The notes beneath the pieces are model-generated. The model worked only from the letters and a program-made list of their open reading frames with translations, was not told the origin of the DNA and ran no database searches. DNA of 6,687 nucleotides from Spartobacteria bacterium (GTDB lineage Bacteria > Verrucomicrobiota > Verrucomicrobiia > Chthoniobacterales > UBA10450): contig JAJPJU010000364.1 of NCBI GenBank assembly GCA_021324035.1, forward strand, positions 1-6,687, in the 5' to 3' direction. Shown in pieces: positions 1-6,507 of this stretch. How positions within the stretch are numbered: position 1 is the stretch's first letter; the number at the start of each line of letters is the position of its first letter. The position numbers were made by a program, and so were the translations under genes.

Positions 1-381
1 TCGCAACAATCGCAAAACAGTGGCGGAATTAGGAATCGCGTGAGCAGTGGCCGGGTGACGCAATGTAATAGGGACGAAAGGCCGATGATTGGCAGATAAT
101 TTCCGGAACATGCGGTACCGGTTAACCAAGCGGTTTGGCCAGTCGTCTAATTGCTCATCAGCAGCCTTCCATTTTTCAATTCCATCTTCAGCCAAGTCTC
201 GCACCAAAGACATCGGATTGAGAGCTTCTTTTTTTTTATGATGGAACTTCTGGAAGAATTGCCGGGAGTAGGCCCAAGTAATTTCGGGTCGAAATTGGAA
301 GAATTGCCGCAATGACCGCATTTGATGAGATGCACGGTTTTCCTCAGTTATGAGCCGGCCAAGTGCGCGACATGCGCCCAT
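1..381 (-). CDS. Unrecognised protein, 3' end missing (runs off left edge)
   Basis: An open frame without a stop runs from an ATG at 381 to the window edge, 127 codons. I do not recognise the product. Support is compositional: over about 321-150, G+C at codon positions 1, 2 and 3 is roughly 53, 35 and 46 percent by hand count, the usual coding order. The competing closed frame on the same strand gives 35, 46 and 53. The translation is charged and aromatic (RQFFQ twice, HHKKKEALNPM, IEKWKAADEQLDDWPNRL, NRYRMFRKL), with no signal peptide or membrane segment. The start is uncertain. ATG 381 directly follows the stop of the FHA-GGDEF gene in the same frame, with no Shine-Dalgarno; ATG 321 is the alternative and also lacks one. 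The coding signal fades below about position 75, so a frameshift or decay near the edge is possible. It is probably co-transcribed with the gene upstream. Confidence 0.45.
   Translation of the reverse strand, partial: MGACRALGRLITEENRASHQMRSLRQFFQFRPEITWAYSRQFFQKFHHKKKEALNPMSLVRDLAEDGIEKWKAADEQLDDWPNRLVNRYRMFRKLSANHRPFVPITLRHPATAHAIPNSATVLRLLR
251..309 (-). repeat. 14-bp direct repeat, 45 bp apart
   Basis: The plus-strand sequence TGGAAGAATTGCCG occurs perfectly at 251-264 and 296-309. The 45-bp spacing is a multiple of three, so the copies sit in the same frame and give the pentapeptide RQFFQ twice, 15 residues apart, in the left-edge open frame. It may be a small internal duplication or a repeated structural element; nothing else suggests a mobile element. 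Confidence 0.6.
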
Positions 382-1329
382 TTAAACGGCATGGGCGAAG
401 TTCTGCTGTTCGGGAATCGCATCGCGGGAAAACGGAATTACCACTGGTCCATTGGTTGCCTGGTTTCGACGGGCATTTTTCGCTTCGCGTAACCGTTGAT
501 CGGCAAGATTGAGCGCTTCGTTTGTGGTCGAAATCGAATCATCGGGGAGACTGACAACGCCGGTGCTGACAGTCAAGTTGAACGATTGGTTTTCAAAACT
601 GAAGATGTGCCGCTCAATCGTTTCCCGCAGTCGCTCGGCAATAGCCCACGCCGCGGGGCGCGAGGTTTCTACCAACACGATTCCGAACTCGTCCCCGTCG
701 TTGCGCACAAAAAGGTCTTCGGGTGGCACTAGGTTTCGGACCAACCTCACCATTTCGCGCAAGGCTGAATCGCCGGCAAGTTGGCCAAATCGATGATTGA
801 TGGATTTGAATTCATCCAGGTCAAAGAGCAAGAAAGCGAGTGGACGCGAATGCCGAATAGCCCGCAGCATTTCGCGATCCATGAATTCCAACAGGTAGCG
901 GTGGTTATAAAGATGCGTGAGCGCGTCCACAATGGTTAAGCGATATAATTCTTCATGAAACTCCGATTCAACATTTCCACCGCCTAGAAAGCGAAAGATG
1001 GTATTGCCGATTCGAAGATGATCACCATCGCGGATCACCTCCGTTCCTTTTATTGGACGGTCATTGATAAAGGTACCGTTGGTGCTCACCAAGTCGGTGA
1101 CACGAACTCCCTCCGCGGCAAACTCAATCCGAGCATGCCGGCGCGAAACGCCGATGTCCGGAATCGAAACGTCGTTGCTGTCGCTTCGACCGATGACAAT
1201 GGGCGAGTCGCCGAGCGTGTGGCGATGCCCCATTTTTTCGCCGGCAGGGTGAATTTGAACCAGGCATGCATAACGGCCGGTTGCAATCGGTTTTTGGGAC
1301 AGGACGGGTGTTGTCGTTGCGATTTTCAT
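382..1329 (-). CDS. FHA-GGDEF protein (diguanylate cyclase-like, degenerate signature)
   Basis: A cytoplasmic signalling protein of 315 residues from the ATG at 1329; a GTG at 1350 would add seven. Neither start has a clear Shine-Dalgarno, and ATG is preferred because the N-terminus then opens MKIATTTPVL, which fits relatives I recall. Residues about 22-115 form an FHA domain with the phosphothreonine-binding pattern GR (47-48), SRRH (62-65), STNGT (82-86) and N89. Residues about 130-290 form a GGDEF domain with D-A-L-T (135-138), metal-site D170, F174-K175, guanine-contact N178 and D187, and a conserved AK near 283-284. The signature is DGDEF (211-215) instead of GGDEF; IND and GH have become INH and GQ. 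The inhibitory RxxD site is replaced by PPED. It may be a weak cyclase or a c-di-GMP/GTP sensor. A phosphoprotein made by a Ser/Thr kinase such as the one at 3435-6284 would be a logical FHA partner (inference). Confidence 0.9.
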   Translation of the reverse strand: MKIATTTPVLSQKPIATGRYACLVQIHPAGEKMGHRHTLGDSPIVIGRSDSNDVSIPDIGVSRRHARIEFAAEGVRVTDLVSTNGTFINDRPIKGTEVIRDGDHLRIGNTIFRFLGGGNVESEFHEELYRLTIVDALTHLYNHRYLLEFMDREMLRAIRHSRPLAFLLFDLDEFKSINHRFGQLAGDSALREMVRLVRNLVPPEDLFVRNDGDEFGIVLVETSRPAAWAIAERLRETIERHIFSFENQSFNLTVSTGVVSLPDDSISTTNEALNLADQRLREAKNARRNQATNGPVVIPFSRDAIPEQQNFAHAV

Positions 1330-1350
1330 GGGGGTCGTCACTTGGATCAC

Positions 1351-1456
1351 TGCAGTGCGGTTTCGGTTCTAGGGGGAGGCCTGAGTCGACCTGCGTTCAT
1401 AACCGGTGTTTTCAACTTCCTTGATGATCAACGGATCGCGGCGATAACGAAGTTAA
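1351..1456 (-). other. Intergenic gap between matrixin-like and FHA-GGDEF genes
   Basis: This 106-base gap has no open frame of note and no convincing promoter or terminator. It contains an 11-base palindrome, TTGATGATCAA (1421-1431), and a weak long-range pairing between 1414-1419 and 1449-1454 (AACTTC/GAAGTT) that directly follows the upstream stop codon. Co-transcription across the gap is possible but unproven. Confidence 0.35.
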
Positions 1457-3346
1457 TCAAAACCAGATCGAGCCATCGCTCGGGAGGTTGGTTACCCAGA
1501 TGGCAGTGGAGCCATTGGGATCGGGCGGAGGCGCAGTGCCGGTGGCGGGCGGCAAACTGTTAGCTGGAGTGTTCGTGGTATTGGCCACAACCGCCCCGAT
1601 CGGGCTGGTAATGGTGGCGGCAGCGAGCGAGTAATTGACAGCGGTGGCAAGCACGCCGGCGTTGGCAACGGCAATGATACTTACCTGATACTTCCCGGCC
1701 TGTAAGAAGACCGTGGCGCTTTGTTGCGCGCCGGCTGCAATCACCTGATTCAAGACCACATTTCCGTTGGCGTCCGCAATCGTTAAATCGAGCGACATTC
1801 CGCTGGCGGCAGCCGTCGAAAGCAAGAGATACAGGTCCTGGCTCTGGGTGACATTCAATGTCGCGGATTGGGCCGATCCCGTAGTGGCATTGCCGCTAGC
1901 GCCCATCGAAAACGGCACATCCTGGGCCGTGTAATCGGCGGAGAAGTTAAAAGTCGCGTTCGCGGTAACTTGGACCGTGTAGTTGGTGTCCGGGGACACA
2001 TTGCTAACTTCCACGACTTCGCCGCCATTGGCCTGCGACAAGATCTTCGAACTCAAGAGGTTGCCACTGGCGTCGTAAACAGCCACCTGGAAATTCCCGG
2101 CGCCGCTCAGATTAGCCACCGAAGCGATGAGGTTTACATCTTGGCCGGCCGGGGCAACAGGTGAGTGGATGCTGAAGTAGGTAACGCTGTTGGCAGGCGC
2201 CACCTGGTACGAGTAGGCCTGCTGGGGATCCGCCGCTGATACCGTTTGCGTTAAACTCAAGGCGCTCGTGAGCGAGGCCCCACTGGTCGTGGTGATCGAC
2301 GCGCCGGTGGGAACCGTTGCGCCCATGGATACCGTAGTCGGCGTAAGTGTGGTCATGCCGGGTGTAGTCGGGGGCGGCGCGGAAACCGTTGAACCATTGA
2401 TCGAGAGTTGGTAGGAGCCGACACCGAAGACATTGTTCGTCGCGCTGCTGATCTGAACGTAGTAGGTGCCGCCGACCGCCAGGTTGGAAAGATTGAGTGT
2501 GACATTGTTGTTGAACACATTTTGCGCCGCGCCTTGGGCGAGCACGTTTCCGCTGCCGTCGAGAACCTGGATATTAGCTTCCACCATGCTCAGGCCGGCG
2601 GCCTGTAACTGAACCGTGGCCGATGGACCAGCCGCAGTGAAGCGGTAATAATCGGCGTCGTTGACCGTGGCAAGGTCGGCGGTGAGCGTTGTGGCATAGC
2701 TCATGGCGGTCGCCATGGTGGAGTTATTGTTCGGCTCCGCTGTTCGCGCACCATAAAGGGCCTGAAGTGCGCCAATGTCAGCGGTCGAAAGGCCGGTCCG
2801 AACGCCCTGGTAATTCGTGTACATGGCCGATGTGGAGTCGGAACTTTCGCCCACGCCCAGGGTGAGCCCGGCCTCGTGCAGCACGGTCGTGAAGAGATCG
2901 TAAGTTCCCGACGCGCCGCCGATGCTAAACGGCATTCCGGTATTTAGTTGCACATTTCCGGATTCCGTGTTGAAGTAATTAAACGGAGTCGTGATGGCGG
3001 TCACATCTGGAGCCAGCGTACGGCCGCCAAAGCGAATGTCACCGAAACGAGGGTCGCCTTGAATCAAACCAGGAACATCCCAGGCCGAGCCGTTGTCACT
3101 CACCAACCCGATGTTGACGTTGGCGTTTACCGCCCAGGTCTGGAAAGCGGTCAGAATGCTTAACTCGGCGGCACTGGTGCCCAGCGGGGCCAGAGTTGCC
3201 ATCAGATTGCTGGGCGAACCAACAATGTTGGTCCCATCCGGAGCAAAACTCAGCGTGATGTTTGAGCTGGGCCAGGGAATGCCGACTTTCGCCGGAACGC
3301 AACGATCTTCGAGCTGCTCTAAACGAAGTCTGGCAAAGGATTGCAT
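1457..3346 (-). CDS. Secreted matrixin-like (M10) protein with altered zinc site and PPC-like repeats
   Basis: The product has 629 residues from the ATG at 3346, which has a GAGG ribosome site 8 bases upstream; a TTG at 3376 has none. It opens with RLRLEQLEDRCVPA (residues 6-19), the planctomycete N-terminal motif typical of exported proteins, with no classical hydrophobic signal. Residues about 20-200 resemble a matrixin catalytic domain: FGDIRFGG (101-108), GNVQLNT (130-136), the Met-turn SAMY (173-176) and RTGLSTADIGALQALYG (183-199). The expected HExGHxxGxxH zinc site reads HEAGLTLGVGE (157-167), so the second and third histidines are Leu and Glu. Proteolysis is therefore unlikely. Three beta-sandwich units similar to bacterial pre-peptidase C-terminal domains follow, marked by VLDGSGNVLA (261), VYDASGNLLS (423) and IADANGNVVL (523). 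A Pro/Thr-rich linker separates the first two, and the C-terminal tail is Pro/Thr-rich. I infer a surface or matrix binding protein, possibly a pseudoprotease. Confidence 0.85.
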   Translation of the reverse strand: MQSFARLRLEQLEDRCVPAKVGIPWPSSNITLSFAPDGTNIVGSPSNLMATLAPLGTSAAELSILTAFQTWAVNANVNIGLVSDNGSAWDVPGLIQGDPRFGDIRFGGRTLAPDVTAITTPFNYFNTESGNVQLNTGMPFSIGGASGTYDLFTTVLHEAGLTLGVGESSDSTSAMYTNYQGVRTGLSTADIGALQALYGARTAEPNNNSTMATAMSYATTLTADLATVNDADYYRFTAAGPSATVQLQAAGLSMVEANIQVLDGSGNVLAQGAAQNVFNNNVTLNLSNLAVGGTYYVQISSATNNVFGVGSYQLSINGSTVSAPPPTTPGMTTLTPTTVSMGATVPTGASITTTSGASLTSALSLTQTVSAADPQQAYSYQVAPANSVTYFSIHSPVAPAGQDVNLIASVANLSGAGNFQVAVYDASGNLLSSKILSQANGGEVVEVSNVSPDTNYTVQVTANATFNFSADYTAQDVPFSMGASGNATTGSAQSATLNVTQSQDLYLLLSTAAASGMSLDLTIADANGNVVLNQVIAAGAQQSATVFLQAGKYQVSIIAVANAGVLATAVNYSLAAATITSPIGAVVANTTNTPANSLPPATGTAPPPDPNGSTAIWVTNLPSDGSIWF

Positions 3347-3354
3347 TGAGACTG

Positions 3355-3358
3355 CCTC
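3355..3358 (-). promoter_or_regulatory. Ribosome binding site fixing the matrixin-like start
   Basis: GAGG on the minus strand lies 8 bases upstream of the ATG at 3346. The in-frame TTG at 3376, which gives the longest reading frame, has no comparable site, so the ATG start is preferred and the protein begins just before the LEDR motif. Confidence 0.6.
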
Positions 3359-3391
3359 GGGGGGCGAAGCAAACAATCGGTAGGTTTATTG

Positions 3392-3412
3392 GAGAAGCCC
3401 CATTGGCTTCTC
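3392..3412 (-). terminator. Perfect 8-bp stem-loop after the kinase gene
   Basis: GAGAAGCC (3392-3399) and GGCTTCTC (3405-3412) form a perfect 8-bp stem with a 5-base loop, 22 bases past the kinase stop and 45 bases before the matrixin-like ATG. On the transcribed strand it is not followed by a U-run; a run of seven T lies before it, at 3422-3428. It is therefore not a canonical intrinsic terminator. It could be a weak terminator, an RNA-processing or stability element, or a leader hairpin of the downstream gene. Confidence 0.35.
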
Positions 3413-3434
3413 GCAACCGCCAAAAAAACTCAAA

Positions 3435-6284
3435 CTATTTTTCTTGCAATGCGCGGGCGTGGGCGATGAGCGAGCGGAATGCATCCGAATTCCGGATTGG
3501 ATCGAGATCCGAGTCTTTTTCAATCAGGGCGAAGTCGTTAAAGCCATTTTGCAATGCATGGGCCAACAATCGGAACGCTTCGGCCCGAGCCTGTCCATCG
3601 GCTTCATGCCGCGCAAGTTGGGCATACAGGCTGGCCATTTGGTAATACCGGTAGGCGGTAGGTTCGTCTCGAAGGCAGGTCGCGGCGTCGCGCCGGGCGC
3701 CTTTCCCATCTCCCCAGCGCGCAAGATAAACTCCGCGACCAGCGGTAGCCTCGGTGTAGGCGGGATACATTTCTAGCAGCCGGTCCATGACGGCCGCCGC
3801 TTCGGCCGGACGATTCAGCATATCGGCCAGAACCACGGCCTTGTTTTGCAAGGCGTCGCGCGAGCGCGGATTGAGCTTCAGCGCCGCGTCAAAATCTGCC
3901 AGCGCCTCTTTTGGATTAGCTTCCATTCGCCAAACGCCCCGTGTCACCCAACTGACGGCGTCGGTAGGCGTTTGCCGGAATCCCTCGGCCGCATCCTCGT
4001 CTGCGCCTTTGGTGTTGCCGGCGCTGCGCCGCACGACCGACCGAAGAAAATGCAATCGAGTCGGTGCGTTCGCCTGGCTCATTGCCTCGGACAGATCAGC
4101 CTCCGCACCCGTCCAATCTCGCAGTCCCTGTCGGGCAATGGCGCAATTGATGATCGCCGACGTCCAGTTTGGACTCAACCGCAAGGCTTCTGTGAAATCT
4201 TCCTGGGCCGCTTCGTAGCGATGCTGTTGAAGCTCGACCAATCCCCGATTGAAGTAAGGCCAGGGCATTTGTGGGTTAATCGCGGCACAAACGGTAAACG
4301 CAGCCGCCGCTTCGGCTTTCTGACCTACGCCTTCGTGGCAAACGCCGCGCACAAACCAAGCCATAAAGTGGTCGTGGTGGCGATGGCTAAAAGGCAACAA
4401 CTTGGCCAGCGCCTCGGCATAGCGACCGCGAATCGCATCCTCAAGCCCATCGTGATAGAGATCAATGGCGGAATTCTTTTCGTTCACGAGGGGGCTCGCG
4501 ATTCCTGGAGCCAGGGCCAGAAACTCGGCTCGTTGGCGAGACAACCACTGCGGCCGCTGATCTTGCGGAAACATCGCTTCCGCACTGCGGTTCCATTCCG
4601 CCCCGGCGCGAACCGCAGCGGCGTCGCCAGTCGACGAACGAAGGACTTCGCATCGCGCCAACAGCAACATGAGTTCACCGAACTCGCGGCGCAATGCAGT
4701 CTGCTGATCTTTGGGAAGCAATTGGAACATCGGCCGCTTTTGCCAATCGGGGTCGCGGTCAACGTCGTATGCAGCTAGCGCTTCACGCCCCAGCGCGAAT
4801 CCTTGGTCCAGGAGCTTGCGGTCGCCGTTCTGCGTGGAGAGCAAAATCTGAGCTGTATGGGCCTTTGCCAAGGCGTCCATTCGATGCAGTTCCGCCTCGG
4901 CCGATTGAAGCTGCTGCTGGCGCTTGGCAATTTGGTCCTGGCGAACCGCCACGGCAATTGACGGAACGCCGAATAGCAACATGGCCGCGACAATCGCACC
5001 CACGGTCACTGCTACCCGCGGATTGCGCCGCCGCCATTTCCGTACTAACTCCCCCATAGAGGTATTCGGAGCATGAGCTAATGGCCTGTTTGCCAGTTGG
5101 CGTTCAAGATCCTCGCGCAGGTCCGCCGCGCAAGCGTACCGATTTTCGGGGTCCGGTGCCAGTAACTTGAGGACAATGGAATCAACCGCCGGTGAAATCG
5201 CTGGGTTCCACTGGCTCGGCCGTTCCGGTAGGCGACTGCGCACCTCGAGCAATTCGGTCAACGTATCGGGGGCGCCGGATGTCGCCAAATTGTGCGGATC
5301 GTGGTCGGTCAGCAACTGAAACAGAATGACGCCGAGCGAGTAAAGGTCCGACCGGCAATCGATGGCGGCCAGGTGCGGGGCGTCGAACCCGCTTCCGTGA
5401 ACTCTCGTCGTTGCATCTTTATCGACAGGAGTGTTGGTTGCTTGTTGGCTGTCGAGTATGGCCTTAATGTGTTCCGGCGACATGTACGGTACGGTGCCGC
5501 CGAAATGGGATGCCGTATTCGCGCTCGTTCGAGTGTCCAAAGCCACATTGAAATCGAGCAGCATCGGCTGGCCGTCATCGGATAGGAGGACGTTCTGCGG
5601 CTTCAGGTCGCAATGGAGTATGCCGCGCTCATGAGCGTGAGCCAACCCATCCGCCATACGTGCGGCGATCCACAAAACCGCATCGACAAGACTGAGGCGA
5701 TTCAGAAGCTCCAGATTTGGGGCCAGCGTTTCTTGGGGAACAGGCAGATCCGCTTGAGGCTGAACGTTGCTTTCGCCTGCTGGAGTAGTAGGCGCCGATG
5801 GCAATTTGTTCAGAAGAGTATCGACAAGTCTACGCCCTGTGCCTTCTGCCCAAAGGCCCTGATGTTTCAAAACAGTTGCTAAGGTGTGTGCGCCGACATA
5901 CGGCATGCACACGACTTGAAACTGAAAATAATGATGAACAGAGTAAATGGGCACAATATTGGTGTGTTGCAACCGCGCCAAACGCTGAGGCTCACCATCC
6001 TCGCGCTCGGACACTTTCAAGGCCACGAGGCGCCCCGCCAAATCCCGTTGCGTAGCCAGGAACACGCGACTGAATGCACCGGCTCCTAGCTCGCCGACAA
6101 TATGAAAATGGAGGAGCGAATCCCCGACTACTGGAAAAAGGGATTTCAGCGGCGGGATGCCGCAAGCTTCGACCTTGGTCGAGATTGTTTGTTGCCCATC
6201 GGGGTTGGCGGATACGCCTTCCCGACGCGAATTGTCTTTTGATCTGTCGGCAGACTTGGTTTCGAGTTCCAGAGCCACGGTCAC
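3435..6284 (-). CDS. Transmembrane Ser/Thr protein kinase with C-terminal TPR repeats
   Basis: A 949-residue eukaryotic-like (Hanks-type) kinase. In the kinase domain (about 58-397) the glycine loop is GELGAGAFSRVF (64-75), the catalytic lysine is K90 in VALK and the probable helix-C Glu is E98. The catalytic loop is HCDLKPQN (224-231), the metal motif DFN (244-246), the activation segment GGTVPYMSPE (262-271), then SDLYSLGV (312-319) and R382. Catalytic K90, D226, N231 and D244 are present. HCD in place of HRD makes it a non-RD kinase; DFN in place of DFG looks usual for planctomycete relatives. Two Pro/Thr/Ala-rich inserts lie at about 141-197 and 275-308. RKWRRRNPR (415-423) precedes a single membrane span (425-447), then a Gln-rich coiled-coil (449-478) and about eight TPR-like helix pairs from 605 to 876. 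Positive-inside charge suggests a cytoplasmic kinase and extracytoplasmic TPRs. GTG 6284 is the outermost start; GTG 6278 has the better ribosome site. The substrate is unknown. Confidence 0.93.
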   Translation of the reverse strand: MTVALELETKSADRSKDNSRREGVSANPDGQQTISTKVEACGIPPLKSLFPVVGDSLLHFHIVGELGAGAFSRVFLATQRDLAGRLVALKVSEREDGEPQRLARLQHTNIVPIYSVHHYFQFQVVCMPYVGAHTLATVLKHQGLWAEGTGRRLVDTLLNKLPSAPTTPAGESNVQPQADLPVPQETLAPNLELLNRLSLVDAVLWIAARMADGLAHAHERGILHCDLKPQNVLLSDDGQPMLLDFNVALDTRTSANTASHFGGTVPYMSPEHIKAILDSQQATNTPVDKDATTRVHGSGFDAPHLAAIDCRSDLYSLGVILFQLLTDHDPHNLATSGAPDTLTELLEVRSRLPERPSQWNPAISPAVDSIVLKLLAPDPENRYACAADLREDLERQLANRPLAHAPNTSMGELVRKWRRRNPRVAVTVGAIVAAMLLFGVPSIAVAVRQDQIAKRQQQLQSAEAELHRMDALAKAHTAQILLSTQNGDRKLLDQGFALGREALAAYDVDRDPDWQKRPMFQLLPKDQQTALRREFGELMLLLARCEVLRSSTGDAAAVRAGAEWNRSAEAMFPQDQRPQWLSRQRAEFLALAPGIASPLVNEKNSAIDLYHDGLEDAIRGRYAEALAKLLPFSHRHHDHFMAWFVRGVCHEGVGQKAEAAAAFTVCAAINPQMPWPYFNRGLVELQQHRYEAAQEDFTEALRLSPNWTSAIINCAIARQGLRDWTGAEADLSEAMSQANAPTRLHFLRSVVRRSAGNTKGADEDAAEGFRQTPTDAVSWVTRGVWRMEANPKEALADFDAALKLNPRSRDALQNKAVVLADMLNRPAEAAAVMDRLLEMYPAYTEATAGRGVYLARWGDGKGARRDAATCLRDEPTAYRYYQMASLYAQLARHEADGQARAEAFRLLAHALQNGFNDFALIEKDSDLDPIRNSDAFRSLIAHARALQEK

Positions 6285-6287
6285 CTC
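6282..6287 (-). promoter_or_regulatory. Ribosome binding site overlapping the outer kinase start
   Basis: GAGGTG on the minus strand is a strong anti-Shine-Dalgarno match, but its last three bases are the GTG at 6284 itself. It sits 3 bases before a second in-frame GTG at 6276-6278, so initiation at 6278 (947 residues) is plausible. The effect on the protein is only two residues. Confidence 0.35.
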
Positions 6288-6317
6288 GAGGGGGGAGTAG
6301 GCGCGCGAAGGCTGGTT

Positions 6318-6507
6318 CTACCGTCCACGGGGCGACAATCTGAACTTAGTTCGAGTTTTTGGTGAATGCAAATTTTTTTCATCAGAATTCCGACGGAAAT
6401 CTGTAGATGATGCAATATCAACCAGATCTTCGAGCGGGATCAAGATGACTCGCAACTTATTTGCTGTAATGATCTTACGGAAAACACTGCGGGCCAAATG
6501 TGCATCA
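6318..6507 (-). pseudogene. Coding-like remnant or frameshifted tail upstream of the kinase
   Basis: This stretch lies after the tandem stops at 6505-6510 of the right-edge gene and is open in the next frame to a TAG at 6318. Its first 33 codons (about 6507-6409) have G+C of roughly 64, 27 and 45 percent at codon positions 1, 2 and 3, a clear coding order. The peptide (DDAHLARSVFRKIITANKL, then RVILIPLEDLVDIASS) has a helix, strand, helix look faintly like an excisionase-type helix-turn-helix tail. There is no good start codon inside it. The same frame extends upstream to an ATG at 6653, but over 6508-6653 its second-position G+C is the highest, unlike a coding frame. The best reading is the tail of the right-edge gene cut off by a 1-base indel near 6530-6555. 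The remainder (about 6408-6285) is AT-rich and probably holds the kinase promoter, though I see no convincing -35/-10 pair. Confidence 0.3.

Noticed and set aside
147..335. Closed 62-codon minus-strand frame with two CxxC pairs (zinc-ribbon look), a GTG start and a GAGG about 6 bases upstream
   Set aside because: Codon-position G+C is roughly 35, 46 and 53 percent, with the first position lowest, which is atypical for a gene. The overlapping frame open to the edge has the normal pattern. It remains the main alternative.
634..640. A candidate plus-strand signal opposite the GGDEF coding region
   Set aside because: The bases are fully explained by the GGDEF codons on the minus strand; there is no independent structure.
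1018..1563. A 181-codon plus-strand open frame
   Set aside because: It is antisense to the FHA domain and the end of the matrixin-like gene, and its translation shows no recognisable motif.
4362..4384. A His-rich stretch (HRHHDH) in the kinase C-terminal half as a metal site
   Set aside because: It lies within a TPR-like helical region with no second ligand cluster visible. A metal role would be speculation.
3846..4778. A 310-codon plus-strand open frame
   Set aside because: It is antisense to the kinase TPR region, with no recognisable domain. The opposite strand carries clear TPR repeats, so this is a shadow.
6340..6370. A possible kinase promoter on the minus strand (TTGCAT, 17 bases, TAAGTT)
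   Set aside because: The spacing is right, but the -10 matches only three of six consensus bases and planctomycete promoters are poorly defined. Chance cannot be excluded in this AT-rich stretch.
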